Shown: in pieces, positions 16,541 to 25,228 of the stretch
How positions within the stretch are numbered: position 1 is the stretch's first letter
Layout: the number at the start of each line of letters is the position of its first letter
Assembly (NCBI GenBank): GCA_913428515.1
Contig: CAJYCI010000005.1
Location: 1-32,415, forward strand
Reading direction: 5' to 3'
DNA from: an uncultured Gammaproteobacteria bacterium
GTDB lineage: Bacteria; Pseudomonadota; Gammaproteobacteria; Pseudomonadales; Azotimanducaceae
Length of the DNA stretch: 32,415 nt
Translations under genes and position numbers: made by a program
Notes under the pieces: model-generated
Told to the model about the DNA's origin: nothing
Databases searched by the model: none
What the model saw: only the letters and a program-made list of their open reading frames with translations

Positions 16541-16954
16541 ATGGAGGATCTTTCATATACTGGTTTAACAACCGGGATTGCGCTGCTAGCTTACTATTAC
16601 ACCCTCATGAAAGCTGGTTCAGCAAGAGGAAAATTTGGTGTTCAGGCTCCGTCGCACGATGGTCCGGATGAATATCTAAGATACGTTCGAGCCCATCAAA
16701 ATACGTTAGAACATATTGTGATTTTTCTTCCTGCACTATGGCTTTTCTCTTACGCCGTGGATTCTTTTTGGGGAGCCACAATTGGTCTGCTATGGCCAGT
16801 CGGAAGGATGCTTTATGCTCTTGGATACTATGTAAGTGCTGAAAAAAGGATGCTCGGGTTAATTATCAGTATGCTACCTCTCTTTGTTTTAGTTCTGGGA
16901 GGATTTCTCGGATGCGCCTGGAATCTCTACGAAGTAATTTACTCAAAGCACTAA
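16541..16954 (+). CDS. MAPEG family membrane protein (copy 3)
   Basis: 137 residues, four membrane helices. 'RYVRAHQNTLEHIVIFLPALWLF' (about 44-66) is the MAPEG signature with the conserved Arg, Asn and Glu, in the form typical of microsomal GST-like bacterial members, and 'WPVGRMLYALGYY' follows. It is clearly a different MAPEG branch from copies 1 and 2, which have 'DNYNHL.EQP' instead. A strong GGAGG lies 7 nt before the ATG. The gene stands between nth and the methyltransferase with short gaps. Confidence 0.9.
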   Translation: MEDLSYTGLTTGIALLAYYYTLMKAGSARGKFGVQAPSHDGPDEYLRYVRAHQNTLEHIVIFLPALWLFSYAVDSFWGATIGLLWPVGRMLYALGYYVSAEKRMLGLIISMLPLFVLVLGGFLGCAWNLYEVIYSKH

Positions 16955-17028
16955 ATAACTATCTTGAAGAGAACAATAGTTAAAATTAAATTAAAGTTTC
17001 TTAAGTTTTATCACGGGAGTAATTGATC

Positions 17029-17811
17029 ATGTTGATTTCAATAGCCAGTAAGCTTTCACTGTTACTAATATTATTGTGTTCATTTAATTCGCACTCAAAT
17101 GATTTAAAAGATTTTGTTGAGAGTAGCTCGCGAAGTGAGGCTAATATACTTAGAGATGTTTACAGAAATCCCTTTGAGACCTTATCTTTTTTTAAGCTTA
17201 AACCTGATATTAGTGTTGTTGAGCTTTCTCCAGGAGGAGGCTGGTACACCGAGATATTAGCACCATACTTGAAAGAGTCAGGAAACTTAATCGTTGCTCA
17301 TTTTAATCCTGATTTAGGTGGTTATTACGAAAAAAGCCGACGCCGTTTCGAAGAAAAAATCAAAGATAATGAGATTTTTGAAGCGATGACTATCGTAAAT
17401 CTTGATGCACAATTCTCTAAGCCCGGTGAGGCCGACGCAGTACTAACCTTTCGTAACTTACACAATTGGATAGGTCCGCAGTTGGATGTCATCTTAAACA
17501 GTGTCTATTTATCCCTTAAATCGGGGGGGATACTAGGGGTTGTTGAGCACAGGGCTGAACCGGGAACTAGCATCGAAGCAATGAAGAAAAGTGGATACGT
17601 TACTGAAGAGTGGGCGATTTCCGAGGTAGAGAAAAAAGGATTTGTTCTATTGGCTAGGTCAGAATTAAACGCCAATCCGCGCGATACCAAAAATCATCCA
17701 CGAGGAGTCTGGACACTTCCTCCGTCTATGGCAATGAAAGAACAAGATAAAAAGAAGTACGAGGCAATTGGGGAAAGTGATCGAATGACATTACTTTTTC
17801 AAAAACCCTAG
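17029..17811 (+). CDS. Exported class I SAM-dependent methyltransferase-like protein
   Basis: The track starts at TTG 17023; ATG 17029 lies 9 nt after GGGAG and gives 260 residues. The N-terminus is a signal peptide (hydrophobic 'LSLLLILLCSF', residues 9-19); the Cys there is not in a good lipobox. The rest is a Rossmann methyltransferase of the COG4798 type: motif I 'VVELSPGGGWYTE' (63-75), then 'EADAVLTFRNLHNW' and 'SGGILGVVEHRAEPGT'. A SAM-using domain predicted outside the cytosol is puzzling, since SAM is not known to be available there. The target is unknown. The beta-propeller gene follows after 3 nt, so they are almost certainly one operon. Confidence 0.85.
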   Translation: MLISIASKLSLLLILLCSFNSHSNDLKDFVESSSRSEANILRDVYRNPFETLSFFKLKPDISVVELSPGGGWYTEILAPYLKESGNLIVAHFNPDLGGYYEKSRRRFEEKIKDNEIFEAMTIVNLDAQFSKPGEADAVLTFRNLHNWIGPQLDVILNSVYLSLKSGGILGVVEHRAEPGTSIEAMKKSGYVTEEWAISEVEKKGFVLLARSELNANPRDTKNHPRGVWTLPPSMAMKEQDKKKYEAIGESDRMTLLFQKP

Positions 17812-17814
17812 AAA

Positions 17815-19155
17815 ATGAGCTACATGAAATCAGACAGATCGGACTTTCTAGAAGGTTATTACCCTTCTCGCTGGCCTGTTGAGTGTGGCGGAAATCGTAG
17901 GCAAAAATCTGCTTTTGGTGGAATCTTTGCACGAGAAGGAGACCCCGAAGTCGTAAGTGTCAAGAATGGGCGATGGAATGTAATGACAATTCATAGAGGG
18001 CCCGGAGAGCTTTATCTCGCAGGGACAATGCCCTCGTTTAAAGGCCCTCCACCCTTCGGCTGGTTGCAAAAATTAGATCCAGACTCTCTTGATGTAATTT
18101 CTGAGTCTCGAGAGTTGCCGTGTGGAGACCACGTTTGGTGTGGTGCGATAGCCGCTCACGCCAACGGCAATATAATGATGGTCAATGGAAATTATCTTCA
18201 CAGCCTCTCACCTGATTGCGAAGTAGTGAGGGAAGCTAAGCTACCTGTAGACCAGGCGCATAATGGATTGATCGTGTTATCAGATGGAACCATTGTCACC
18301 AAAGATTTGCGTTTAGAAAATCAGGGCCAATCGACTATAAGCCGGCTTGATCCAGATACCCTGGAATTATTGCACGAACCTTTGATTCTCCCAGAGGGAT
18401 CGATGGGTAGAATAGCAAGTGATAAAACCGAAAAAGGAGAATTTATTTACGTGCCAGGCATTGAAAAAGTTTGGCGAATTGCTGTCGAGCCTGATGAGCT
18501 CAAATTGGATGAAACCTGGTGTCCCCGTTATCGTCGCATTGGAGGATCCCAGGGCTTGTCTTGGGATGGGTGTCTATCAGAGGACTATCTTTGGCTTATG
18601 GATAATGGCGATATAGATTCTCTGCGGGCAATCTACGGAAACCACCCCAACGGAAGGTTTCAAGCTGAAGATTTTGAAGCGCTCTCACGTTTGAGCTGGC
18701 AAAGAGCAGCGCCTTGGAGTGGACAACAACGATTATTAAGGTTTTCTCTTTGGGATGGATCCCTAAAAGAAATTTCACCCTTTGGCGCAGCGGGCGGAGG
18801 TATCATAGCGCCCCCCGTCAATGTTCCTGAGCATAAGATGTGTATAGCATGGGACAGTATCAACGGAGGTTTAGCCGGTATTTCAACTGACTCAGAAGAA
18901 CTCAAGTTGGCCTGGAAGATTGATGTTAGGCCCTCAATGCAGCCAGTGGTTTTTCCAGACTCAGGCGAGTTAGTGATTAATGACTATCAGGATAGGGACG
19001 ATCAAATAATAGTTGTGGATATTAGAAGTGGCGAATTAATAAGCAAAGTCAGTCTCAGCTCGCCACTAGCCAACGGAATGTTCCTCAGTCCAGGTTTTGA
19101 ACGAGATATTTACTACTGCTCGACCCTAACTTTTGCTCGAGTTCGGTGGCGCTAA
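17815..19155 (+). CDS. Beta-propeller-like protein of unknown function
   Basis: 446 residues without signal peptide or membrane helix. Repeated strand-turn units ending in patterns such as 'ANGNIMMVNGNYLHSL', 'SDGTIVTKDLR', 'EKGEFIYVPGIEKVWRI' and 'DSGELVINDYQDRDDQIIVVDIRSGELI' suggest a propeller of six or seven blades (strictosidine-synthase/NHL-like), not a recognised enzyme family. Clustered Trp, Cys and His residues in 'PCGDHVWCGAIAAHANG' may line a central pocket. It starts 3 nt after the methyltransferase stop (a second in-frame ATG is 9 nt later) and overlaps the convergent Nmad3 gene by 4 nt. Function unknown. Confidence 0.75.
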   Translation: MSYMKSDRSDFLEGYYPSRWPVECGGNRRQKSAFGGIFAREGDPEVVSVKNGRWNVMTIHRGPGELYLAGTMPSFKGPPPFGWLQKLDPDSLDVISESRELPCGDHVWCGAIAAHANGNIMMVNGNYLHSLSPDCEVVREAKLPVDQAHNGLIVLSDGTIVTKDLRLENQGQSTISRLDPDTLELLHEPLILPEGSMGRIASDKTEKGEFIYVPGIEKVWRIAVEPDELKLDETWCPRYRRIGGSQGLSWDGCLSEDYLWLMDNGDIDSLRAIYGNHPNGRFQAEDFEALSRLSWQRAAPWSGQQRLLRFSLWDGSLKEISPFGAAGGGIIAPPVNVPEHKMCIAWDSINGGLAGISTDSEELKLAWKIDVRPSMQPVVFPDSGELVINDYQDRDDQIIVVDIRSGELISKVSLSSPLANGMFLSPGFERDIYYCSTLTFARVRWR

Positions 19156-19952
19156 CAATGCTTCTCTATTAAATTCAAAGCCCAAGTTATGATTCTCGGA
19201 TTATCCTCAGCATTTAGAATGTATTCCTGTCCTTGTCCCTTGCACTCTAGAGTGCATTCATTCTCATTTTCCCATTTCAATCGGTTTAAAAACAAATCTT
19301 TTGATTTAGAAAAATACTTTTTGGGGAACCTCCAATGAGACCGTGTTTTCCCTTTTTCGGTGAGAATGAGATCAGCGCTGGTTTTTTTAAAAATGCCGTA
19401 GCCAGGGAGTTTTTTTTTAACGCCTGACAGACCTATTCTTTTTCGTCCTATGTACAAAGCGTTGTTTGGGTAGTTCGATCTTTCGCCAAATCCATGAGGA
19501 TGGACAAGTCCTCGTTCCTTTAGATAATTCTTAATATCAATGTCAGAAGTCAAAATGTCTTCTATTTGTAACCAACCAAATAAATGATGGGTATCCCGTT
19601 CTTTTGAAGAGAAACGTCTGAACCAGCCGAAAAATAAAAATAGATCGTCTTTCTCGACCTTCCTATTACGAAGTTCAGATTGTGACGAATTGGCTTGTCC
19701 AAATAAACCGATTCCAGTTCGGAGGTCAGGGTCGAAGTGACAGTAATCAGTTCTCGAAACTGACGAAACAGAAGCTTCCCTCAAAGCAACTTCTCCAGAT
19801 ATTCCATGGATCTTCAGGTCAGCGTACTTGTGAGGAGAAGGTACCTTAGAAGGAATTGGTATCGAAAAGATTGTGTCATCTGGAAATATAGGCGATGCCG
19901 TTCTTCCCGAGCTCGAGTCAAATCCTTTTCTACTTAGAATTATTCTTCTCAT
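19152..19952 (-). CDS. Nmad3-family protein (nucleotide modification associated domain 3)
   Basis: 266 residues that look like a full-length Nmad3 protein. Characteristic blocks are 'ILSRKGFDSS.G..ASPIFPDDT' (5-27), 'HFDPDLRTGIGLFGQ' (72-86), 'DLFLFFGWFR' (103-112), 'HHLFGWLQIEDIL' (122-134), 'HPHGFGERSNYPNNALYIG' (151-169) and 'ILTEKGKTRSHWRFPKKYF' (196-214). The Nmad domains were defined computationally by association with DNA base-modification systems; no reaction is established to my knowledge. Here no base-modification glycosyltransferase or TET/JBP-like gene is adjacent. It is divergent from uvrD (81 nt) and its stop overlaps that of the beta-propeller gene by 4 nt. The weak Shine-Dalgarno leaves the ATG chosen by homology. 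Confidence 0.75.
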   Translation of the reverse strand: MRRIILSRKGFDSSSGRTASPIFPDDTIFSIPIPSKVPSPHKYADLKIHGISGEVALREASVSSVSRTDYCHFDPDLRTGIGLFGQANSSQSELRNRKVEKDDLFLFFGWFRRFSSKERDTHHLFGWLQIEDILTSDIDIKNYLKERGLVHPHGFGERSNYPNNALYIGRKRIGLSGVKKKLPGYGIFKKTSADLILTEKGKTRSHWRFPKKYFSKSKDLFLNRLKWENENECTLECKGQGQEYILNAEDNPRIITWALNLIEKHC

Positions 19953-20033
19953 CTCTGTTAGCTTTAGTTTGTTTAGAAAATACCGATAAAAAAAACTTGT
20001 TACAAGCTGAACGAAAACATTGTTAAATGGTGA

Positions 20034-22229
20034 ATGATGGATGTTTCAAATCTCCTAGATAATTTAAACGAACCTCAACGCGAATGTGTTGCCGGACCCA
20101 AGGGAAGTTCTCTGGTGCTCGCTGGTGCGGGTAGCGGTAAGACGAGGGTTTTGGTGCACAGAATCGCTTGGCTTATTAAGGCAGAGGGCATTTCGCCATT
20201 CAGCATCCTTGCGGTTACCTTCACGAACAAAGCTGCGTCAGAAATGAGAGCGAGAATCGAAGGCTTATTAGGTTCTTCCCTTCGAGGGATGTGGGTAGGT
20301 ACTTTTCACGGTATTGCCCACCGAATTTTGCGGGCTCACTACGAAGATGCTGGATTGCAAAGGGACTTCCAAATTTTAGATTCGGATGATCAGATTAGGT
20401 TGGTGAAGCGGGTGATTCTTAGCCTGGATTTAGATGAAAAAAAATGGCCAGCGCGGCAGGCCACTTGGTGGATAAATAGTCAAAAAGACGAGGGCTTAAG
20501 ACCAAAAAATATAGAGCACATGGATGACCTCTACATTAAAACACACCTGGCGATATATACCGCTTATGAGGACGCCTGTTTGCGTGGTGGTATGGTTGAC
20601 TTTGCAGAGTTGCTTCTGAGAGCCCACGAGCTTTGGTTAAAAAAACCTGAACTTCTTAAGCATTACCAAAATCGCTTCTCCGCATTGTTAGTAGACGAGT
20701 TCCAGGATACAAATTCTGTTCAGTATGCTTGGTTGAGGGTGCTTGCTGGAAACAACGACAATCTCATGGTAGTGGGTGATGATGATCAATCCATTTACGG
20801 TTGGCGCGGAGCGAAAATTGAGAATATTCAGCAATTTTCGAAAGATTTTCCACAGTCCAGCACCATCAGGCTTGAACAAAACTATCGGTCTACTTCCAAC
20901 ATCTTAAAGGCCGCTAATGGGCTTATCGATCAGAACTTTGGCCGTTTGGGTAAGGAGCTTTGGACAGACTTGGGCGATGGTGAGCCTCTTAACTTGTTTT
21001 CAGGCTTTAACGAGATCGATGAAGCTCGTTACATTGTAGATCGGATAAAAGATTGGACTGCTCAAGGCAATATGCGAAGAGAAGCTGCAATTCTATATAG
21101 ATCTAACGCGCAGTCAAGGGTCCTTGAGGAAGTTCTTCTAAGAAGCCAGATCCCATACAAAATATATGGGGGACAAAGATTTTTCGAGCGTATGGAGATA
21201 AAAAATGTTCTTGCATACATGCGTTTAATTAACGCACCATCCTCAGACTCAGCCTTTGAAAGAGTCGTCAATACACCGCCCCGAGGAGTTGGAACTAAGA
21301 GCGTTGATGAAATTAGAGGTTTTGCGAGGGAAAATAATATCTCTTTGTGGGACGCGTCTCAGCGGTTAGTTGAGGATAATATTCTTAGCTCGCGTGCTTC
21401 CAATTCGGTTCGTGGATTTATCGATTTTATAGTTCTGTTAACAAAAAAAAGTGATCAGCTCGATCTTGAAGAAATAGTTGAACTGGTAGTGAGGGAGAGC
21501 GGACTGAAAGAGTATCACATGAAAGAAGGCGGCGAGAGAGGCCAGGCGAGACTGGAAAATCTAGCAGAACTTGTCACTGCAGCTCAAACCTTTGATCCTT
21601 CCTTCGAGTATTTGTTAGATGACGACGGCGTTGAGCCTGAAGGATCTCAGCTTAGTGATTTAGAAGAATTTTTAAACCACGCCTCCCTTGAAGCTGGTGA
21701 GCAGCAGGCGGGTGATAGTGAAGATTGTGTTCAGATGATGACGATGCACAGTGCCAAGGGTTTGGAATTCCCGTTAGTCTTTTTGGCCGGTATGGAAGAC
21801 GGACTATTCCCTCATACAATGTCCATGGAGGAACCAGGACGATTAGAGGAAGAACGAAGACTCTGTTATGTCGGTATAACGAGAGCGATGAGAAAACTTT
21901 ATTTAACGTACGCAGAGTCCAGAAGAATCCACGGCAACGAGACAATGAACAGGCCCTCAAGATTTATCTCTGAAATTCCCGAGGAGGTTATAAAAGAAGT
22001 ACGAATGAATAATACCGTTGTACTCAACGCACCAAAACGCAGGGTAAGAGATGGCATAGTTGATGGGACAGACTTTAGACTGGGTCAGCGGGTAATACAC
22101 GATAAATTTGGGGAAGGTGTGATCTTGAATTACGAAGGAAATGGAACCTCTGCCAGAGTTCAGGTAAATTTTAATTCTGGCAGTAAATGGCTAGTTATGG
22201 CTTACGCTAACTTAAAAGCGGTGGGATAA
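20034..22229 (+). CDS. uvrD: DNA helicase II, UvrD
   Basis: 731 residues, close to E. coli UvrD (720). It is an SF1A 3'-to-5' helicase used in nucleotide excision repair and mismatch repair. Helicase motifs in order: 'AGAGSGKTRVL' (Walker A, 30-40), 'TFTNKAASEM', 'VDEFQDTN' (motif II), 'GDDDQSIYGWRGA' (III), 'LEQNYRS' (IV), 'MTMHSAKGLEFPLVFLAGMEDGLFPH' (V) and 'EEERRLCYVGITRAMRKLYLTYA' (VI). The C-terminal Tudor-like domain ('GQRVIHDKFGEGVILNYEG') that contacts RNA polymerase in relatives is present. The ATG at 20034 (ATGATG) fits the family start. The TRAP binding-protein gene starts 1 nt after its stop. Confidence 0.96.
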   Translation: MMDVSNLLDNLNEPQRECVAGPKGSSLVLAGAGSGKTRVLVHRIAWLIKAEGISPFSILAVTFTNKAASEMRARIEGLLGSSLRGMWVGTFHGIAHRILRAHYEDAGLQRDFQILDSDDQIRLVKRVILSLDLDEKKWPARQATWWINSQKDEGLRPKNIEHMDDLYIKTHLAIYTAYEDACLRGGMVDFAELLLRAHELWLKKPELLKHYQNRFSALLVDEFQDTNSVQYAWLRVLAGNNDNLMVVGDDDQSIYGWRGAKIENIQQFSKDFPQSSTIRLEQNYRSTSNILKAANGLIDQNFGRLGKELWTDLGDGEPLNLFSGFNEIDEARYIVDRIKDWTAQGNMRREAAILYRSNAQSRVLEEVLLRSQIPYKIYGGQRFFERMEIKNVLAYMRLINAPSSDSAFERVVNTPPRGVGTKSVDEIRGFARENNISLWDASQRLVEDNILSSRASNSVRGFIDFIVLLTKKSDQLDLEEIVELVVRESGLKEYHMKEGGERGQARLENLAELVTAAQTFDPSFEYLLDDDGVEPEGSQLSDLEEFLNHASLEAGEQQAGDSEDCVQMMTMHSAKGLEFPLVFLAGMEDGLFPHTMSMEEPGRLEEERRLCYVGITRAMRKLYLTYAESRRIHGNETMNRPSRFISEIPEEVIKEVRMNNTVVLNAPKRRVRDGIVDGTDFRLGQRVIHDKFGEGVILNYEGNGTSARVQVNFNSGSKWLVMAYANLKAVG

Positions 22230-22230
22230 A

Positions 22231-23328
22231 ATGATGAGATTATTTTTACTAGTTTTCGCGTTGTTCGCGGCCGGTTGCGACACAGAGACAGCTAAGAACA
22301 TTGCAGAAGTAACCAGTCCTGAAATTAAAAAAATTTATAACTGGAAAATGGTTACGACTTGGCCAAAAAATTTGCCAGGCCTTGGTACTTCACCAGAGCG
22401 AATGGCAAAAAAGATCGAACAGATGAGCAACGGTCGGCTAAAAATTAAAGTTTATGGAGCAGGAGAGATCGTCCCGGCGATGGAGGTATTTGAGACAGTT
22501 TCGCAAGGAACCGTCCAACTGGGTCATGGAGCCTCATACTATTGGAAAGGAAAGGTCCCAGTCGCCCAATTCTTTACAGCTGTACCGTTTGGCTTGACTG
22601 CCCAGGAGATGAATGGCTGGCTCCTTCATGGCGGCGGTCTCGAGTTATGGCGAGAGCTTTACGATCGCTACAACCTTTTTCCTATCCCGGGCGGCAACAC
22701 TGGGGTTCAAATGGCCGGTTGGTTCAACAAAGAGATTACATCCCTAGAAGATATTAAAGGTTTAAAAATGAGGATTCCTGGGTTAGGAGGAGAAGTCTTT
22801 GAAGCCGCTGGTGGAACTGCCGTCAGAATGGCCGCCAGTGAGATATTTACAAGCATGCAGACAGGGGTGATCGATGCAACCGAATGGGTAGGCCCATATA
22901 ATGATTTATCTCTTGGGCTCCATAAGACTGCGAAATATTACTATTACCCTGGTTGGCAAGAGGCAGGGCCTACGTTAGAGGTTATTGTTAATAAAGATGC
23001 TTGGAATAGTTTGCCTGCTGACCTTCAAGCTATTCTTGAAACCGCTTCTCTAGCCGCAAACACTGATATGCTCGCAGAATATACCGCTCGGAACAATTTC
23101 TCGCTAAGAGAACTTTTAGATCAGGGTGTTGAGCTACGACCGCTCCCACAAGACGTCTTGGATGTTTTCCGGGAAATTTCCTACAAACTGATTTCCGAAA
23201 TTCCTTCTGCTGATGATGAATTAAGTCAAAGAATATACGAGTCTTACAATGAGTATAGGAAAGGCGTGATAGGTTATCATCAGATATCAGAGCGTGCCTT
23301 CATTAACGTTCGAGGCGACGGCGAATAA
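22231..23328 (+). CDS. TRAP transporter substrate-binding protein, TakP/DctP type
   Basis: 365 residues, exported. The start 'LLVFALFAAGC' has a lipobox-like Cys (residue 16), so it may be a lipoprotein. The mature region shows DctP-family blocks 'GRLKIKVYGAGEIVPAMEVFETVS', 'GHGASYYWKGK', 'GVQMAGWFNKEI', 'GLKMRIPGLGGEV' and 'VIDATEWVGPYNDLSLGLHKTAKYYYYPGWQEAG', closest to the TakP (alpha-keto acid) group with its paired Arg and Trp ligand site. It would deliver an organic acid to the DctQM permease, encoded convergently at 23864-25722. It begins 1 nt after uvrD and ends overlapping the PPOX gene by 1 nt. Confidence 0.93.
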   Translation: MMRLFLLVFALFAAGCDTETAKNIAEVTSPEIKKIYNWKMVTTWPKNLPGLGTSPERMAKKIEQMSNGRLKIKVYGAGEIVPAMEVFETVSQGTVQLGHGASYYWKGKVPVAQFFTAVPFGLTAQEMNGWLLHGGGLELWRELYDRYNLFPIPGGNTGVQMAGWFNKEITSLEDIKGLKMRIPGLGGEVFEAAGGTAVRMAASEIFTSMQTGVIDATEWVGPYNDLSLGLHKTAKYYYYPGWQEAGPTLEVIVNKDAWNSLPADLQAILETASLAANTDMLAEYTARNNFSLRELLDQGVELRPLPQDVLDVFREISYKLISEIPSADDELSQRIYESYNEYRKGVIGYHQISERAFINVRGDGE

Positions 23329-23858
23329 TGGATCTGCGCAAGAAATCGGAACGTCCAGGCTGGTTTGTCCGAAGAGAAATAGCACCGTTTACGTTAGAAG
23401 AACCAGAGGTTAAGAAAATATTAGAAACAGCGAACCACGCTGTTGTTAGTTGGGTGACTAAGGATTCAAAACCAGTCACAGCTATAATGTTATACGTAAT
23501 GGTTGATGGTAAAATAACCGTTACCTCAACTACCAATCGTGCAAAATACTGCGCCTGGAAAAGAAACCCAGCCACTTCTTTTTGTATTTGGGACCCAAAT
23601 AATATTGGGCGCCAGGTCGTACTGAGAGGGGAAGTTGAAATTACACAAGACAATCAACTGCTTCGTAGGTACACAAATGGCTTCCTAACTAATGCGAGGA
23701 ACGGGCGAGCGCCTTCGGTCGAGCGGCTAGAAAGGGAGCTCGCCAAATTCGATGCGCCAGATCGGCATATGATGCAGCTAAATGTAAAAAAGATCCTCTC
23801 TCACAATCTTGACGAGCTATTAAAAGTTGAGCAAGAAGGGCGCGACGTTTGGTCGTAG
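23328..23858 (+). CDS. Pyridoxamine 5'-phosphate oxidase-like (PPOX) flavoprotein
   Basis: 176 residues with the split-barrel flavin-binding fold: 'ANHAVVSWVTKDSKPVTAIMLYVMVDGKITVTSTTNRAKYCAWKRNPATSFCIWD' (about 35-89) matches the PPOX class, which binds FMN or F420. The last third is helical and has no clear motif. The reaction is unknown and it is not a true PdxH by sequence. Its ATG overlaps the TAA of the TRAP binding-protein gene (TAATG), implying coupled translation. It ends 5 nt before the convergent dctM stop. Confidence 0.85.
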   Translation: MDLRKKSERPGWFVRREIAPFTLEEPEVKKILETANHAVVSWVTKDSKPVTAIMLYVMVDGKITVTSTTNRAKYCAWKRNPATSFCIWDPNNIGRQVVLRGEVEITQDNQLLRRYTNGFLTNARNGRAPSVERLERELAKFDAPDRHMMQLNVKKILSHNLDELLKVEQEGRDVWS

Positions 23859-23863
23859 AAAAA

Positions 23864-25228
23864 CTATCCGTATAAGATTCCCGGCAACCAGGTCGCTAGA
23901 CTGGGATATAAAGCAAGCAAAAACAATAAGATTAACTGAATTAAAACAAAGGGGATTACCCCTTTGTAAATATCTTTCGTCTCCACCTGGGGAGGAGCAA
24001 CCCCTCGAAGATAAAAAAGAGCAAAGCCAAAAGGGGGTGTTAAGAAAGACGTTTGCAAATTAACTGCAATCATTATCCCTAACCAAATTGGGTCCACTCC
24101 AAGAGCGAGCAAGGCGGGCCCCACGATAGGGACGACTATAAAAGTTATTTCTATAAAATCTAAAATAAATCCTAAGAGAAAGATAACTAGCATGACTATG
24201 ATCAATGCGCCGGTCGTGCCTCCAGGAATAAGAGAGAACCAGTGTTCGATTAACTCTTCACCACCATAGCCTCTAAAGACCAATGAAAATACCGAAGCAC
24301 CGATTAAGATAAAAAACACCATCGATGTGGTTTTAGTTGTAGAAATCGATATTTCACGTAGGTTGTCTCGATTAAATTCTTTTTTAAAGATGGCCAAAAA
24401 AATTGCCCCCAGGGCGCCTACACCAGCCGCCTCGGTAGGCGTCGCTACGCCTGTCAAGATTGAACCAAGGACAGCAAAGATAAGAGTGAGTGGCGGGATT
24501 ACGCTTACAAAAAGATCCGAAACTGTGACAGGTTCTTGGTCCTGTATCGCTGGGGCAAATTTAGGGTTAGAGATAGAAACAAGAACTATATATAAAAGGT
24601 AAAGCACCACTAACAAGATGCCCGGTATCAAAGCTCCAGCAAACAGATCTCCAACGGACACGGCCTTAGTATTAAATATCCCCTGCGACAATTGGGCCTG
24701 TTGATATGCATTTGATAAAACGTCTCCCAAGAGTACCAGAGCGATCGAAGGAGGAATAATTTGTCCTAGGGTACCAGTCGCAGAGATTGTGCCTGTAGCT
24801 AGTGGAATATGATAGTTTGACTTGAGCATTATTGGTAAGGCCATTAGGCCCATGGTCACCACGGTTGCTCCAACAATCCCAGTGCTGGCGGCCATTAGCA
24901 TGCCCACTAGGGTTACCGAGATCCCGAGCCCCCCTGGAAATTTCCCAAACGCTCTCCCCATTGTATTGAGGAGTTGTTCCGCAAGTTTAGTTTTCTCCAA
25001 CGTCACACCCATTAGGACAAAAAGTGGAACAGCAACCAGCGTTTGGTTTGAGATAATCCCGAAAATCCTGCTCGGTATAGCAGACAAGAAAGAGGGATCG
25101 AATGTTCCAAAAAAGATACCAATCGCCGCGCCAATCAACGCCGTCCCCGCTAGGGAAATTGCAACAGGATAGCCAAGTATAAGCACTGCAAAAACGGCTA
25201 AGACTAAAATTATTGGTGCTAGGGTCAT
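23864..25228 (-). CDS. dctM: TRAP transporter large permease subunit DctM
   Basis: 454 residues with about twelve membrane helices, a typical DctM. Diagnostic stretches include 'LAGTALIGAAIGIFFG', 'PLFVLMGVTLEKTKLAEQLL', 'GTLGQIIPPSIALVLLGD', 'GVATPTEAAGVGALGAI' and 'TPPFGFALFYLRGVAP'. It forms the sodium-driven transport channel with DctQ. The ATG overlaps the dctQ stop by 4 nt (ATGA), so translation is coupled. The binding protein that should serve it lies on the opposite strand (22231-23328), an unusual split for a TRAP operon. Confidence 0.94.
   Translation of the reverse strand: MTLAPIILVLAVFAVLILGYPVAISLAGTALIGAAIGIFFGTFDPSFLSAIPSRIFGIISNQTLVAVPLFVLMGVTLEKTKLAEQLLNTMGRAFGKFPGGLGISVTLVGMLMAASTGIVGATVVTMGLMALPIMLKSNYHIPLATGTISATGTLGQIIPPSIALVLLGDVLSNAYQQAQLSQGIFNTKAVSVGDLFAGALIPGILLVVLYLLYIVLVSISNPKFAPAIQDQEPVTVSDLFVSVIPPLTLIFAVLGSILTGVATPTEAAGVGALGAIFLAIFKKEFNRDNLREISISTTKTTSMVFFILIGASVFSLVFRGYGGEELIEHWFSLIPGGTTGALIIVMLVIFLLGFILDFIEITFIVVPIVGPALLALGVDPIWLGIMIAVNLQTSFLTPPFGFALFYLRGVAPPQVETKDIYKGVIPFVLIQLILLFLLALYPSLATWLPGILYG

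Noticed and set aside
17029-17088. Lipoprotein signal on the methyltransferase
   Set aside because: The Cys after LLILL is preceded by Leu and not a small residue, so it is a poor lipobox; an ordinary signal peptide or anchor fits better.
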